From Macrostomum hystrix (lineage: Eukaryota > Platyhelminthes > Macrostomidae): a stretch of DNA of 64,000 nucleotides. The notes below the pieces were generated by a model, which saw only the letters and a program-made list of their open reading frames with translations, was not told the DNA's origin and searched no databases. The translations under genes were made by a program, and so were the position numbers. Of the stretch, positions 12,666 to 25,500 are shown piece after piece. The stretch is from positions 12,316,001 to 12,380,000 of the forward strand of contig CATNEN010000039.1 in the NCBI GenBank assembly GCA_950097015.1, in the 5' to 3' direction. Position 1 is the stretch's first letter. Every line of letters begins with the position of its first letter.

Positions 12666-12890
12666 TAACATCAGTTGGTGACACTATATCCGCAGCCAGC
12701 AGGGAGGCAATTCTGCCTATTTTGCTGACTCCTGAGCACACAAATACAGGTACTGTACACAGGCACTCACACAGGTGTACATATGCCCTGACTTTCTCAT
12801 GGTCAGGCAGTGTACACTTCACTGTGCCTTCGAGGTTGGCCCTCAAGGGCATAAATTGCATGACAAGCCCGTAAGCCCTCATGTAAACTC
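12666..12890 (-). mobile_element. SINE-like dispersed repeat copy, minus orientation
   Basis: The reverse complement aligns by eye with 58990-59165: GTGTACACTGCCTGAC, GAGAAAGTCA, TGTACACCTGTG, TGTGCTCAGGAGTCAGC, GGCAGAATTGCCTCC and GCTGGCTGCGG appear in the same order. This copy lacks a clear tRNA-like head, so it is body only. It lies just upstream of the JADE start codon. Confidence 0.75.
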
Positions 12891-14557
12891 ACCTCTGCAG
12901 AAGTAGTGATACTTTAGAGCACAGATGCAGCCCTCAAATGAGGACCTCTGACGCCTTTAGATGACTACATTAACTTATTCTTATCTTTCCTATGCTCAAT
13001 ACATCTTCTGTCTTGTTTCTTGCCTACCTACTATTTACCATGCCCAATATTTTTACCTTATCTCTTCCCTCTTAGGATGTCTACAGACAATTTTTATTCA
13101 TACTATGCTCAAGTACTTTTTTGTCCATTTTTTACCGTGTGCCTGTCTTTGTTGCACAAATGAAATTTGTCATGATTTTTTCATGGTAAGGTCAATGGAC
13201 TTTTGACTTGGCATGCACTTTATCAGAATTGACAAGTCATTGAAATGCTACCTGACAAGGGATTTTGGCAACCACCATTCTGGCACAAAAAACAATGTCA
13301 AATGTTATTTGCTATTTAGTCCAAAACATGAAGAAGGCCAATGAATTCAATAAGCATTGAATCCAAACATACATAAATTTCATTTTAACACAGTCTAGAC
13401 ATGGCAGCCATGCCTATAATTCTAAAATTTAGGATCAAGATAATATTTTGTGAATTGGCCAATTGTTCTAAATATGTACTAGATTTGACATAAATATATA
13501 CAGATTATTTTTTACACATAACTATAACTATTCCTGGTACCAAACTTATACTCAACTTTAGGTAATTTCTACAATCCAAAGCTGGAACTTTTTGGCATAA
13601 ACTACATTATCTGGACTGTGGCAAATGCTTTGATTTCTACTTATAGGGGCCTACAAGTATTAAAATGAAGTGTAATAAATATTCAACATCTAAAATTTCC
13701 CAACCCAATTTTAGGTTCTTCAATTTACCTGAAACCAGAGATCTTAAAACTTCTGGATCTAAAACATGGGTGGGTTAGGTGAGAGGCAGAGCAGTAAACA
13801 TGTTTGCCTTTTACACTAAGGTCCCTGAGCTTGATTCTGTGGCAAGGTCACATAATCTGGGCATGCCTAAGAGAAGGCTTGTGGGCTTGTTGTGTGGTTT
13901 ATCGAATTTTTGTCAACTTGGTTGACGAATGGTCCAAATATTTTACTGCCTGTTGATGAAAGTTCCACAGCCAGCCATATTGAATGCACCAAAGTAACGT
14001 TGCGTAACGTAACCAGAGTAAAGCCTTTGCGCACTATTTATTGCATACACTGTATTGCATATTCAGCAAGTGTTGATTGCCATTGTGCAGAAAAGCCTCC
14101 ATATTTTCTCAGATGAATGTCACAAGACATTAATGATTAAGCAATGAAAATATTTTATCTTGACTTATCTTGAATTCATTCGCTCTGATTTCCAAGATTG
14201 CAATGAATAACAGTTTTTTTAGAAAATTTGCATTATATGTGAAGGGCTTGAGATGGTTATTGCAATAATAAAATTGTACTGTAAATGCTAATCAATGTAC
14301 ACTGTAGATGGCTTGGAAGATTAGAGTGCAAGAAGAAAAGAACTAAAGTGCACAGCGAAAGTCTAATAAATAGTGACAACCTTACAATCCGAGCATGAAC
14401 TAGCTAGCAGATGTACATGACTTACAAGTTGGCATATGAACAGTGTGCACTGTGCAGTGTCTGACACAATTTAGAGAAAATGTGGCAGGTGCCACTGATT
14501 TGTGGAGTATATATATACTTTTACACACTCTTTTGTTTTGCTGTCACTCACACAGAA
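12891..14557. other. intergenic AT-rich DNA with a decayed SINE head
   Basis: No gene recognised. At about 13760-13870 the sequence GGCAGAGCAGTAAACATG, TTTGCC, CTAAGGTCCCTGAGCTTGATTC resembles the tRNA-like head of the SINE at 58888 but is diverged. A TATATATATAC stretch near 14506 lies about 50 bp before the MULE reading frame and could be a relic promoter. Confidence 0.5.
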
Positions 14558-15609
14558 TGAACAACAATATCAACAACTGCATTGTGTGCCAAGAGGCTGT
14601 GCGCCTGCGGCAAGAAGGTTTGCAGTGTGATCAATGCAATAAGTGGCAGCATTGTACCTGCCAAAGTGGTGTTAGTAGCCAACAGTATCACCATCTGCAG
14701 CAGCTAGAAAGTTTTAAGTTCAGCTGCAGCCTTTGTCAGGAAAAGCCATAGGAACAACCTGAACAGCCAATTGATTGTTCTGTGTGCACCGGCTGTCCAG
14801 CAGCCACAGCAGATAGCAGTGACAGCTGTTCAGCAGCCTCAGCAGCCAGCAGTGCCAGCTGTCCAGCAGCAGCAGCAGCCAGCAGTCCAGCAGCTGGGCT
14901 ATTTAGAAGAGCTTTATGCAGCTGACATAGGCCCAATTGCGGAGCTTCTGCAACTTTAAGAAGTGTCGTTTGCCGACCCAGAGCCACAGCCAATAGAGCA
15001 GCCAGCTGCCCCGCAAATGGATTCCTTCCGCATCATCCCAAGTGCATCAACGAAAGGAAAAGACATTCTTTTGCACAGCATCAGTAACTAGGAATATGTC
15101 CTAGGCTTCAATGTAGCAAGGCAGGGCACGCGATACTGGAGATACACCAGCCATAGTGCAGGTTTACAATGCCCAGGCACAGCAATACAGAAGACAAATG
15201 GGACAATTACGAGAGGAAGGGCACTTGCACTCCACATACACTTTCACTCCACGAATTCTTGAAGGGGAGAAGCGGAAGCTGGTCTCCGAGATAAAATATG
15301 AAGCTTAGCATCATTGCTTTTGTCCAGTAGCAGCAATCGTCAAAGAGAAACTTCAACAGAGTGAAGCACAAATGGCACCTAAGGAGCCAAATGTGAGCAC
15401 ATTAGTGTGCATTGCGAACAAGGGGTGTGAAGCTGATAGACCAGTGCCACCCATAGATCTGACATTTGAAATTTCTCAAAGTCATATACCTGACGACTTT
15501 TCTCTGTTTCAAGATCTGTGCGTCAATCGAATGGGAAAGTGCCATTCTGCTGTTTCTGACAAATGTACAGCAGACTACACTCTCATCAAGTCAGGTCTGG
15601 TTTATGGAC

Positions 15610-15858
15610 CATACATGTGCAACCTCCCAAATCTTAGCCGGCGGTGCGACTTTAGTTTTTAAGCCAAAAATGTGACATACATTCATTCATTGCTATATTT
15701 ATGACTTAGTTTGCTCTCATTTGCGACTTAGTTTGTTGTCCCTTGGTCCCCCCTTTGATTTTTTTGCATTTGGTCGATTGGTTTTTGCGACTTACCTTGC
15801 TTGGCCTTTGTTTCACCCGGCCGGTTTGGCCAGGTCGGCTGGGTGTTGTGCATGTATG
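15610..15858. mobile_element. MITE family 1, copy 1 (CATACATG termini), inside MULE relic
   Basis: Starts CATACATGTGCAACCTCCC and ends GGTGTTGTGCATGTATG, which are inverted repeats of about 14 bp with a few mismatches. It is flanked by a perfect 8-bp duplication TTATGGAC (15602-15609 and 15859-15866). The 249-bp body has GTGCGACTTTAGTTTT and CGACTTAG motifs and no coding capacity. Removing it and one duplication rejoins the MULE frame across the site. Confidence 0.88.
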
Positions 15859-16282
15859 TTATGGACAGTACTTTGAAGTTGTGAGGGAGCCATTTAGACA
15901 ACTCTACACAGTCTACTGCTACATTCACCAAGGAGAAACAGCAAAGCAGGTGGTCTTGGCATTTGCTTTAATCTCTAGGAAGGCTCTACATGACTACCTG
16001 GCAGTCTTCCAGCACCTTAGAAGCCTACTACTGAACAGTGGTCTTCCACAGTTCTGGACTTTGAATGTGCCGTATGGCAGGCCCTACGTGTTGCCTATTC
16101 CATTGAAGGGCTACCTGTTCCATCATATTCAACAGGCTGGCCTCCAGCAGGCATATTATATAGCAGATCTTAGTAGGAAAACTTTCTGCTGGATGCTCAT
16201 GGCTCTGCCATATCTCCTGGCCAAGCATATGGAAGAGGGCCTGGCACAGATTGTCCAACCACACCTTCTCGAAGTCGTAGAG

Positions 16283-16849
16283 TAAGTTGATGCTACCTGG
16301 TTAAACAGCCTAGTGATATACTTTATCGTTACGCTTGTATCTTCTCTATGATGCTCTCTAACTCTCTGTTCTAAATATGTATATCCTGTGTTGAGTCAAT
16401 CAGTGGCAAGTTCAACTCAAGTTTCCAGCAGTGTTAAACCTTCTCTTGTGTGTTATATTTCCAATTGTATTACTGGTGTTGATTAAGCAATGCACAATGA
16501 TGGTGAGCAATCAGAATACTAAGTAAGAAGCAGTCAGGAATGTGGTACTTATCAGACTCGTTGAATATTCAGTAGTTCAAGGCTAAGGCCTGTTGTCTAT
16601 GTGATTGAGTCCGTAATCTGGTTGACTATTATAACTTTAGATTGATTTGTTAGCGAGACTAGGAGTTGGAAGAAGCTAAGGTAGTGGGAACAGAAGGTTG
16701 ACTGCTTTGCACTTTCGTATGTTATATATATATAGTGTGTTGTTAAGCTGTCATTGGTAGCCTGCGTTTAGCAAATCAGCATATAGGAAGTAGTGCGTTG
16801 GAGAGATAATGCTAGAATGCATTTGGTGTGAGTGGCTACATCTCACTAG
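16283..16849 (+). other. probable intron of the MULE relic
   Basis: Non-coding AT-rich 567-bp interval between two transposase-like segments, starting GTAAGT and ending CTCACTAG. It may instead be decayed coding sequence; no other feature is seen in it. Confidence 0.5.
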
Positions 16850-16990
16850 TGTTCAAACACTTGGAAGTGAGCATCTACAACCAGACGATTTGCACAAACA
16901 ATGAGTGTGAGGGTTGGCATAGGCGACTGAAGCAACAAGCAGAGCAACATTAGCCTTTGTAACATAAGGTAACATACCCCTTGTTGTAGC

Positions 16991-17672
16991 CCATAGTCAG
17001 GAAGGTGGCAGTTTGGTCGGAAAATTCCGGCGCACACAAGCCCTTTTTGGACACACAACGGCGCACAACGGCGCGCCACAACAGCGCACAGCGGCGCACT
17101 GGCGCACAGCGGTGATCCCATGTAACGATGTAAGTCGTTACTTGTTACAATACACTATTCACTGTTCTATCTAATGTAACACTGCATTCTACAAAAAAAA
17201 ATAAAATAAAATATTTTCCTTTTCCTTTTTACCTTTGTTTTTGCCATTTGCTTACTTTTTATGTTTGTTTTGTTTTAAAAATTAGAAATTAAATTAAAAA
17301 TTTTTTAAATTTCTATTTTCGGTTTAACGTTCTCAATTTCTCATAATATAATATAGATAGCCCGTAACCGTCCCGTATTAACCATTATATTCTCTTGTCT
17401 CATGACTCGACTCTCGTGTAACGTTTATTTATTTCATTCATTTATTCATTTAAGAGAATAGAATGAGTTCGCCTTATGCAAATGCAAATTGTAAATATTG
17501 GCCCACAAAAATTGTTGCTATGTTGTAAAAAAAGGTCTTTTATTGTCGCAGGGCAGGTAGTGGCGGGCACACAACGGCGCACACGAGGGTTTTTGTGTCG
17601 GCGCACGGCGCACAATTTTGGGAGAGGCCAAAATTTGTTCCGGCGCACACTCTGCCACCTTCCTGACTATGG
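16991..17672. mobile_element. MITE family 2, copy B (CCATAGTCAGG termini), inside MULE relic
   Basis: Termini are CCATAGTCAGGAAGGTGGC and its exact inverse (19 bp). The perfect 8-bp target duplication GTTGTAGC lies at 16983-16990 and 17673-17680. Subterminal regions are rich in GGCGCACA repeats and the interior is AT-rich without a transposase. An 8-bp duplication points to the hAT class (P and Merlin are alternatives). Length 682 bp. Confidence 0.9.
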
Positions 17673-17897
17673 GTTGTAGCTACTGCTCAATGAGGCTCTC
17701 ATGGTGCCAGTTTAGGCAGCACTGATGTATCAAGGGTAGACTCAACAGTAGCATTGCAGTCAATACAAGAAGCTGCAAGAGCTGGCAGACTGGCATTGGT
17801 ATGATTATCATGACAGCCAGCTTACTATCCATAGGGTTCTGATAGAATGCTCCTAGCTGAATCACATTCCAAAATTCAGTCAGAGGGCAGTGAATAC

Positions 17898-18176
17898 CAT
17901 ACATGCACAACCTCCCAAATCTTAGCCGGCCGTGCGACTTAGTTTTTGCTCTCATTTGCGACTTAGTTCGTTTCATTGCTCTATTTACGACTTAGTTTGC
18001 TCTCATTTGCTCTTTTTCTCTCCCCTTTTTCCTTTTCTTCACGCCTTCCTTTTTTGTCCCTTGGTCCCCCCTTTGATTTTTTTGCGCTTGGTCGATTGGT
18101 TTTTGCGACTTACCTTGCTTGGCCCTCGTTTCACCCGGCCAGTTCGGCCGGGTCGGCCGGGTGTTGCGCATGTATG
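17898..18176. mobile_element. MITE family 1, copy 2
   Basis: Starts CATACATGCACAACCTCCC and ends GGGTGTTGCGCATGTATG. It is flanked by the 9-bp identical string AGTGAATAC (17889-17897 and 18177-18185), or 8 bp if the boundary C belongs to the element. The body is closely similar to copy 1 but 30 bp longer (279 bp). No coding capacity. Confidence 0.88.
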
Positions 18177-18185
18177 AGTGAATAC

Positions 18186-19581
18186 TGTTTTATTAGATGA
18201 AGACTATTAAACTAATTGCAATTATTGTTAAACTCCATTTTTAATGCAACCCAGGCTTATTGGTTATTGGTTAGGCCTATCAAAAAAGTAGACAAAAGTT
18301 CTAAAATCCTGTTGTGCAATTTATGCCCTCACAAGCCAAACTCCAAGGTACAGTGAAAGTGTACACTACCTGGTCATTGAGACAGTCAGGGCATATATAT
18401 AACACCTGTGTGGATATGCCTGACACATGATACTTATGAGTGTAGGCCTAGTTGCTTAGGAGTCTGCCAAATAAGGTAGAATTGTCTTTTCTTATTATCT
18501 TTAGTGTCACAAATAATAAGCCATTGCCTATAGTTCTCTGGCAAGTATTATTATTATTATTTAGGGCATGGCAGCTTAAGGATCTTAGGGGGGAAATTAT
18601 TTATTGAATTAATGAATTTTGTGAATTTCTTTTGAAGGTTTGTCTTTAGTGAATCAATTAATAAAACAATTCTAGGCCTGAAGAATCTAGTCTGATTTGG
18701 CAACAAAAAACTTAGCTGACAACTATTTCATACACTTCAATGGCAATGTATTTATAAACATTAGACCTAATTAATATCTTGCTAATATAACTAGTAAATT
18801 AAAATAATAGAAAGTAAGAAATGGAGAAAATTTACGCCATATATAGTCTAGCTGAGTATCAGTATGAGGTATAAGGCTGGCACCAAGCACCAGTTCGATT
18901 AAAGAAAATAATTGACAATATCCTAATAAGTAGCGTTTTTAGACACAATTTTAATTTATTATTTTAATTACTTTAAATAAATTTACCGCCACAACAAGCA
19001 GTTTTCCAAGAAATTTTAAAGGCAGCATTAAGGCAAGCCTGTTCGATATCAATATTATAACGGACGTGAAAACTTTTCGAAGAAAGTAGTTGACATGATT
19101 GCACATTAAACAAAATACTAACTATTTTAACCATTTATATCCTGATTACACTCCCAATAAGCAAAAAATTGCCGTTAAAAAATTTTAAGATTACAAGCCG
19201 ATTACAATTTTATTGATCTACCTACCCTAATGTGTCTTTATCCTATAACAAAATTCAATTAATACAATGTGTTAGAAACAATTAACTAATACACAAGAGA
19301 AACTGATTACAATGTGCTATAACTGTTCTAAGGGCTACGTTTTTAGCTTTTTTTGTTTTACATTTTCTTTGCTGGCACAAAAATATTACTTTCTGCGAAA
19401 CATTTCGCGATCTAAGTTAATATTTATAAAAGACTAGGCCTACCATCTAACGTTCGACTATTTACCTTTACTTTTTTTAAGTAAATCTTTGTGAGCTTTT
19501 TCTGTTATTCCGTAACACATCATTGATACGTCATAATTATAGCTACTATTTATAAGACTTTTCCATTTATAAGGTACTGGG
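18186..19581. other. intergenic AT-rich DNA with a SINE body remnant
   Basis: At about 18320-18500 the order GTGTACACTACCTGG, GTCAGGGCATAT, ACACCTGTGTG, TAGGAGTC and TAGAATTG resembles the SINE body at 58990-59160 but is diverged. The rest is AT-rich with no gene seen and should contain the glucosidase II promoter. Confidence 0.5.
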
Positions 19582-22500
19582 ATGCGCTTGCAACTGATTT
19601 GTTTGTTAGTCACACTATTTGCATCTGTGTGTGTCTGTGTGGATCGTAGCAACTTCAAGACATGCGATCAATCTGGGTAAGCCTAAAAGTATATCTAAAC
19701 GATTTTTTGAATACTAAAAGGTTACATTATATATATTTTTATACTACCCACTTCATATATTTCATAAATTTTGAAGTAAATTTTAGTTATCATTTTTATT
19801 ATATAGCTAGCTAGCTAAGCCCTTATTCGGACTTTTAACTGTTGCTCTAAAAATTACAAACTGACCTTATGGTATTAAATATGCCTGCAATAATTAGAAC
19901 TCATTTTTTTAGCTACTTTCTTCATAAATATTCTGTAACAGCTTACAATTACAGGTCAGTCAGGATCCTGTCCAACTTAGTGAGACCTAAGTTAAGGTAT
20001 ATGGTTACTGTCAAAATTGTCTTATAATTTTGAAAACTTAGCTAACTTAACTAAATGCTAATATGATGGTTTTAAATAATTTTGATTCTACATTATAAGT
20101 GGAAGCTGATATTGCAAATCTCAAGAAGTAAAGAAAACTGTTTTACCTTAAAGTAGCACATATGCTTCAGAACATAAGGAAGAACTCTTAGTTCTAGAAA
20201 CACACTTCAATTTTTTTGGCTTAATTATATTGCAATGATATCAAGCTTATGTTTTTCTAAAGAAAGATTGTAAGATTATTTTAAGAAAATAATTAAGTAA
20301 CTATAACATGCTATTGCTACAGTGTACACTCTAGTCTGAGGCATTAGAATAGGCCCTAATTATGTAACCTGAAAGTAACTCTGAGATCAATTACACCTGA
20401 GAGCTGAGACCAAGGACAAGATGTACATGTACATATAAATTGCAGCCATAGTCAGGAAGGTGGCCTCTGAGGCGGGAAATTCTTGTGCACACCAAGGGTC
20501 TTGGCACACATTGGTGCACAAGTGCAGTGCACACAAAGGGTCTTGGGTTAACATAAGGTGCTTTTCTGTGTAGAGTCAGGGTTAGGGGACAGAAACAGCG
20601 CATAGATTGTCCCTCCAAAATTTATTCCGGCGCATGCTGTGCCACCTTCCTGACTATGGCATTGTAGTATACATAAATAAGTATTGTACATATGATAATT
20701 CATCCATTTTTACCTATATTGTGCATAATGACTCAATTGGCTCATTTATTCCCAGAGTAAAAATGTAAAAGTGTTAGAGTAAAAAATGGGGCAAATGGCT
20801 ATATTGGTACAGATGTCAAATTGGCAGGGTTTGTCTGATAACTTTTTAAGGCTATCTACTAATAAATGTAAAAAAATGGTTCAGTGGACAGTGTATTCTA
20901 GGAACTATTTTTTTTATTAATAAACATTTCAATTTCTATTGAGGTTACAATAATTTGTTAGTAAAATATCCCTTGTGGAACTCTAGGTTTACTTAAATCA
21001 AAACGTAAGTAATTTTTTAATCTAGCCTTGCAAATTAATTTAGTTACAAAGATAACTTTATAGAAAACAGTTGCTTGATTATTGTTGAAAAAATCCTGTT
21101 TAGTTTTCTATCCATTGTATTGCTAAAAGTACCAGCTAGATTTAAAACATTTAATTAGTTCTGTATTATACATCTATTGTGCATCATAAATAAAATCTGT
21201 TATATTGTATATTATCCAATTGTTGCAAATGGTCACTGCTTATATTGAGAAAACATTGGTAAGCAAACTTTAGCCAGGTAACTTGTAAGTAGTATATTAG
21301 GACCCATTTCATAGGTTATAATTTTTTATATAGATAAATCATATAAATTATATGCCAGCTTTAGAGAGTTACTAGCAAGTTTTGCCCCCCTTCCGGGAGC
21401 AGAAATATTTTTAATTCGTCCAGTATATACTTTTTAGCAGCTGTAGTTTCAGCTTTTTAAGCTACAATCATCCCCCAGTTGACAATGATCCCCCAGTCGA
21501 CAATGATTTCCCAGTTGACAATGATCCCCCCAGTTGATGATGACTCCCCATTGATGATGATCCCCAGTTGACATTGTTCCCCCAGTTGACAATGATCCCC
21601 CAGTTGACAATGATCCCCCAGTTGACAATGATTCCCCAGTTGACAATGATACCCAGTTGACAATGATCCCCCAATTGATGATGATCACCCAGTTGACAAT
21701 GATCCCCCAGTTGACAATGATCCCCCAGTTGACAATGATCCCCCAGTTGACAATGATTTCCCCAGTTGACAATGATCCCCCCAATTGATGATGATCACCC
21801 AGTTGACAATGATCCCCCAGTTGACAATGATTCCCCTAGTTGATAATTATAACCCAGTTGACAATCATCCCCCAGTTGGCAATGATCCCCCAGTTCAAAT
21901 TGATCCCCCAGTTGACAATGATCCCCCAGTTGACAATTATCCCCCCAGTTGACAATGATCCCCCAGTTGACAATGATTCCCCATTTGACAATGATCCCCC
22001 AGTTCACAATGATCCCCCAGATGATAATGAACCCCCAGTTGACAATGATCCCCCAGTTTACCATGTTTTACCAGTTTAGATGAAGCAACTTAGCTGAGTG
22101 TGTAGGAGGATTTTCACTGCCTGTCTCTCTCCCTACTGTCAGATTCTGCAAGAGGCATAGAAAATTTGCCGCCGACCAGGATGCAGCCAGCGGCGATGGC
22201 AGCGGCACCCAGTACCACGTGGATCCAGCTTCTATTACTACGGACGCTAATGGTCTCTCTGCTGCTCTGATTGAAGGTTCCACAGGCAAGCGTCTTAGCC
22301 TGCGCCTGACCCGCATAGCAACCGTTACTGGGCGAACGTTTCGTCTGCGAGTTACCGAATTCCCAGAGGAAGCCGCCAGGCCGAGATTCGAACCAACGCC
22401 CGGCGATTCGATTGTCGCCGATTTGACTGAAGCGCCGGTTGCTATTGACAACAAACAGTCTGATGGCAACTTGTACGTGTTGGAGGCCAAAGATGGAGCT

Positions 22501-25500
22501 AATGCTGTCCAGGTATTGCTCTGAGCCGTGCTCTGGGACCCTGAACAGATTGCCATTTCTACACTCATATCCAGCCACCCTATTAGGGTCCTTAAATTTT
22601 TAAGGACTCTTCATATATTTTTATTGACCCCCTAAGATTCTTAATGACCTCCTCAGATTGTTAATGACCCCCTCAGATTGTTAATGACCCCCCTCAGATT
22701 GTTAATGACCCCCTCAGATTGTTAATGACCCCCTCAGATTGTTAATGACCCCCTGAGATTGTTAATGACCCCCTCAGACTGTTAATGACCCCCTCAGATT
22801 GTTAATGACCCCCTCAGATTGTTAATGACCCCCCTCAGATTGTTAATGACCCCCCTCAGATTGTTAAGGACCCTTCATAGTTTTATTGACCCCCTGAGAT
22901 TCTTAATGACCTCCTCAGATTGTTAATGACCCCCTCAGATTGTTAATGACCCCCTCAGATTGTTAATGACCCCCCTCAGATTGTTAATGACCCCCTCAGA
23001 TTGTTAATGACCCCCTCAGATTGTTAATGACCCCCCTCAGATTGTTAAGGACCCTTCATAGTTTTATTGACCCCCTGAGATTCTTAATGACCTCCTCAGA
23101 TTGTTAATGACCCCTCAGATTGTTAATGACCCCCTCAGATTGTTAATGACCCCTCAGATTGTTAATGAACCCCTCAGATTGTTAATGAACCCCTCAGATT
23201 GTTAATAACCCCCCTCAGATTGTTAATGACCCCCCTCAGATTGTTAATGACCCCATAATATTATTCTGATACCTTGTTGTTCTGATATTGTTCTAGTAAA
23301 TTAATATTGTCTCCATTAACTTGCCATTTTGATCCCTGTTAGAAAATTATTGAGTCCATAAACGAGCATCTGAGTCCTTAATGACTCGAAGTATTGTATT
23401 ATATTACATGCCCCCAGCAGCCCAATGACATTTTCTATTCTTTACCTACAGGTCAAAGCTGCACTGCAGTTGAAGCCATTTCGCCTTGACTGCCTGCTGG
23501 GCGATCGCACACTCATTAGTGTCAACGCCAAGGGTCGCCTAATGTGGGAATTTCACAAGCCAAAGCCGGATGACGCGCCAGACAACGCCGACGGTCTCTA
23601 CGACGAAGAGTTCAAAGGTCACCGGGATTCCAAGCCGCACGGCTCGTCGTCTGTCGGCTTGGACATCGCTTTTCCCGGCTTTGAGCACGTCTATGGCCTT
23701 CCTGAGCACGCCGATAGTCTGGCATTGCGCAGCACTACCGGAGGCGATCCCTATCGACTGTACAATTTGGACGTGTTTGAATACGAATTGAACAATCCGA
23801 TGGCTCTGTACGGCAGTGTGCCTCTAATTTACGCCCATTCGGCTAATCACACTGTTGGCGCTTTCTGGCACAATCCAACTGAAACCTGGGTGGATGTTAA
23901 ATCGTCTAAGTCTAGCGGAGGCGGTCTCACCGCTCTGCTAACCAGCTTTGTCAAATCTGCCGAACCATCCGAGCCTCTTACAGAAACCCATTGGATGAGC
24001 GAGTCCGGTGTTATCGACCTGTTTCTGTTGCTAAGCGACACACCGCTAGGCGCATTCAGGCAATACGCCAGCTTGACTGGCACCACACCACTGCCCCCGA
24101 TTTTCGCCATCAGCTATCATCAGTGCCGATGGAACTACAACGATGAGACCGACGTGCTTGAGGTGAGGGATGATGGGGCATTGACAGGGGATGAGAGAAT
24201 AAAATACATTTTGGGAGAAAAAGAGAAGATGGGATAATGAGAGAGGGTGGGAGAATGAGAGAGGGTGGGAGAATGACAGAGGGTGGGAGAATGACAGAGG
24301 GTGGGAGAATGAGAGAGGGTGGGAGAATGAGAGAGGTGGGAGAATGAGAGAGGGTGGGAGAATGACAGAGGATGGGAGAATGAGAGAGGTGGGAGAATGA
24401 GAGAGGTGGGAGAATGAGAGAGGGTGGGAGAATGAGAGAGGTGGGAGAATGAGAGAGGTGGGAGAATGAGAGAGGTGGGAGAATGACAGAGGGTGGGAGA
24501 ATGAGAGAGGTGGGAGAATGAGAGAGGGTGGGAGAATGACAGAGGGTGGGAGAATGACAGAGGGTGGGAGAATGAGAGAGGGTGGGAGAATGAGAGAGGT
24601 GGGAGAATGAGAGAGGGTGGGAGAATGAGAGAGGTGGGAGAATGAGAGAGGGTGGGAGAATGACAGAGGATGGGAGAATGAGAGAGGTGGGAGAATGAGA
24701 GAGGTGGGAGAATGAGAGAGGGTGGGAGAATGAGAGAGGTGGGAGAATGAGAGAGGTGGGAGAATGAGAGAGGTGGGAGAATGACAGAGGGTGGGAGAAT
24801 GAGAGAGGTGGGAGAATGAGAGAGGGTGGGAGAATGACAGAGGGTGGGAGAATGACAGAGGGTGGGAGAATGAGAGAGGGTGGGAGAATGAGAGAGGTGG
24901 GAGAATGAGAGAGGGTGGGAGAATGAGAGAGGTGGGAGAATGAGAGGGTGGGAGAATGACAGAGGTGGGAGAATGAGAGAGGGTGGGATAATGTAAGGGT
25001 TGGATATTGAGAGAGGCATCGTGTGCATTCCCCTCACACTAATCCTCACCTCGACATCGCAGGTGGATCGCAACTTTGACGAGCACGACATTCCCTACGA
25101 CGTCATCTGGCTAGACATTGAGCACACCGATGGCAAGCGCTATTTCACCTGGGACTCAAACAAGTTCCAAAATCCGCAGGGCATGCTGGACAAACTCAAT
25201 GGCAAGGGACGCCAATTAGTCACTGTTGTTGATCCGCATATTAAACGCGACGATAATTGGGCGCTGTATAAAGGTGTGCGAGACGGCGAGATTGCCGTGA
25301 AGAGTCACAAAGATGACGGCCTGTACGACGGTTGGTGCTGGCCCGGCTCGTCAGTTTGGCCCGACTTTATCGATCCGGCTGTTAGAAAGTGAGTACGATT
25401 TTAGGAAGAAAGAAATCCCATTTGGTATTCAAATCCCATTTGATATTCAAATCCTATTTGGTATTTAAATCCTATTTGATATTCAAATCCCATTTGGTAC

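Larger units (their letters stand above)
14558..17800 (+). pseudogene. decayed FLYWCH/MULE-type transposase gene, broken by nested elements
   Basis: Pieces in order on the plus strand: a PHD-type zinc finger (14558-14749; CIVCQ, CDQCNKWQHC, CSLC); a Gln/Pro-rich linker; a FLYWCH-like patch near 15120-15240 (GTRYWRYTSHSAGLQCP); a MULE core (15859-16282) with VLDFECAVWQA in one frame and GYLFHHIQQAGLQQAYY plus ALPYLLAKHMEEG in another; then GTAAGT at 16283 and an acceptor-like CTCACTAG ending at 16849; then ICTNNECEGWHRRL (16850-16950), the conserved C-terminal motif of these transposases. It carries stops at 14750, 14957 and elsewhere and a frameshift inside the core. A CATACATG element (15610-15858) and a CCATAGTC element (16991-17672) are inserted with 8-bp target duplications; reading across them the coding sequence resumes. 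The terminal inverted repeats of the MULE were not found. It is a dead mobile-element gene, not a host gene. Confidence 0.82.

Noticed and set aside
13000-14100. Small plus-strand frames near 12961-13206 and 13892-14116
   Set aside because: AT-rich chance frames without domain or splice support.
19458-19658. 66-codon minus-strand frame
   Set aside because: It overlaps GANAB exon 1, which has a signal peptide and a matching splice; the minus frame has no recognisable content.
22068-22578. Two minus-strand frames over GANAB exon 2
   Set aside because: Antisense shadows of a well-supported exon.
24135-25091. 318-codon minus-strand frame
   Set aside because: Reverse reading of the 17-18-bp array in GANAB intron 3 plus shadows of the flanking exons.
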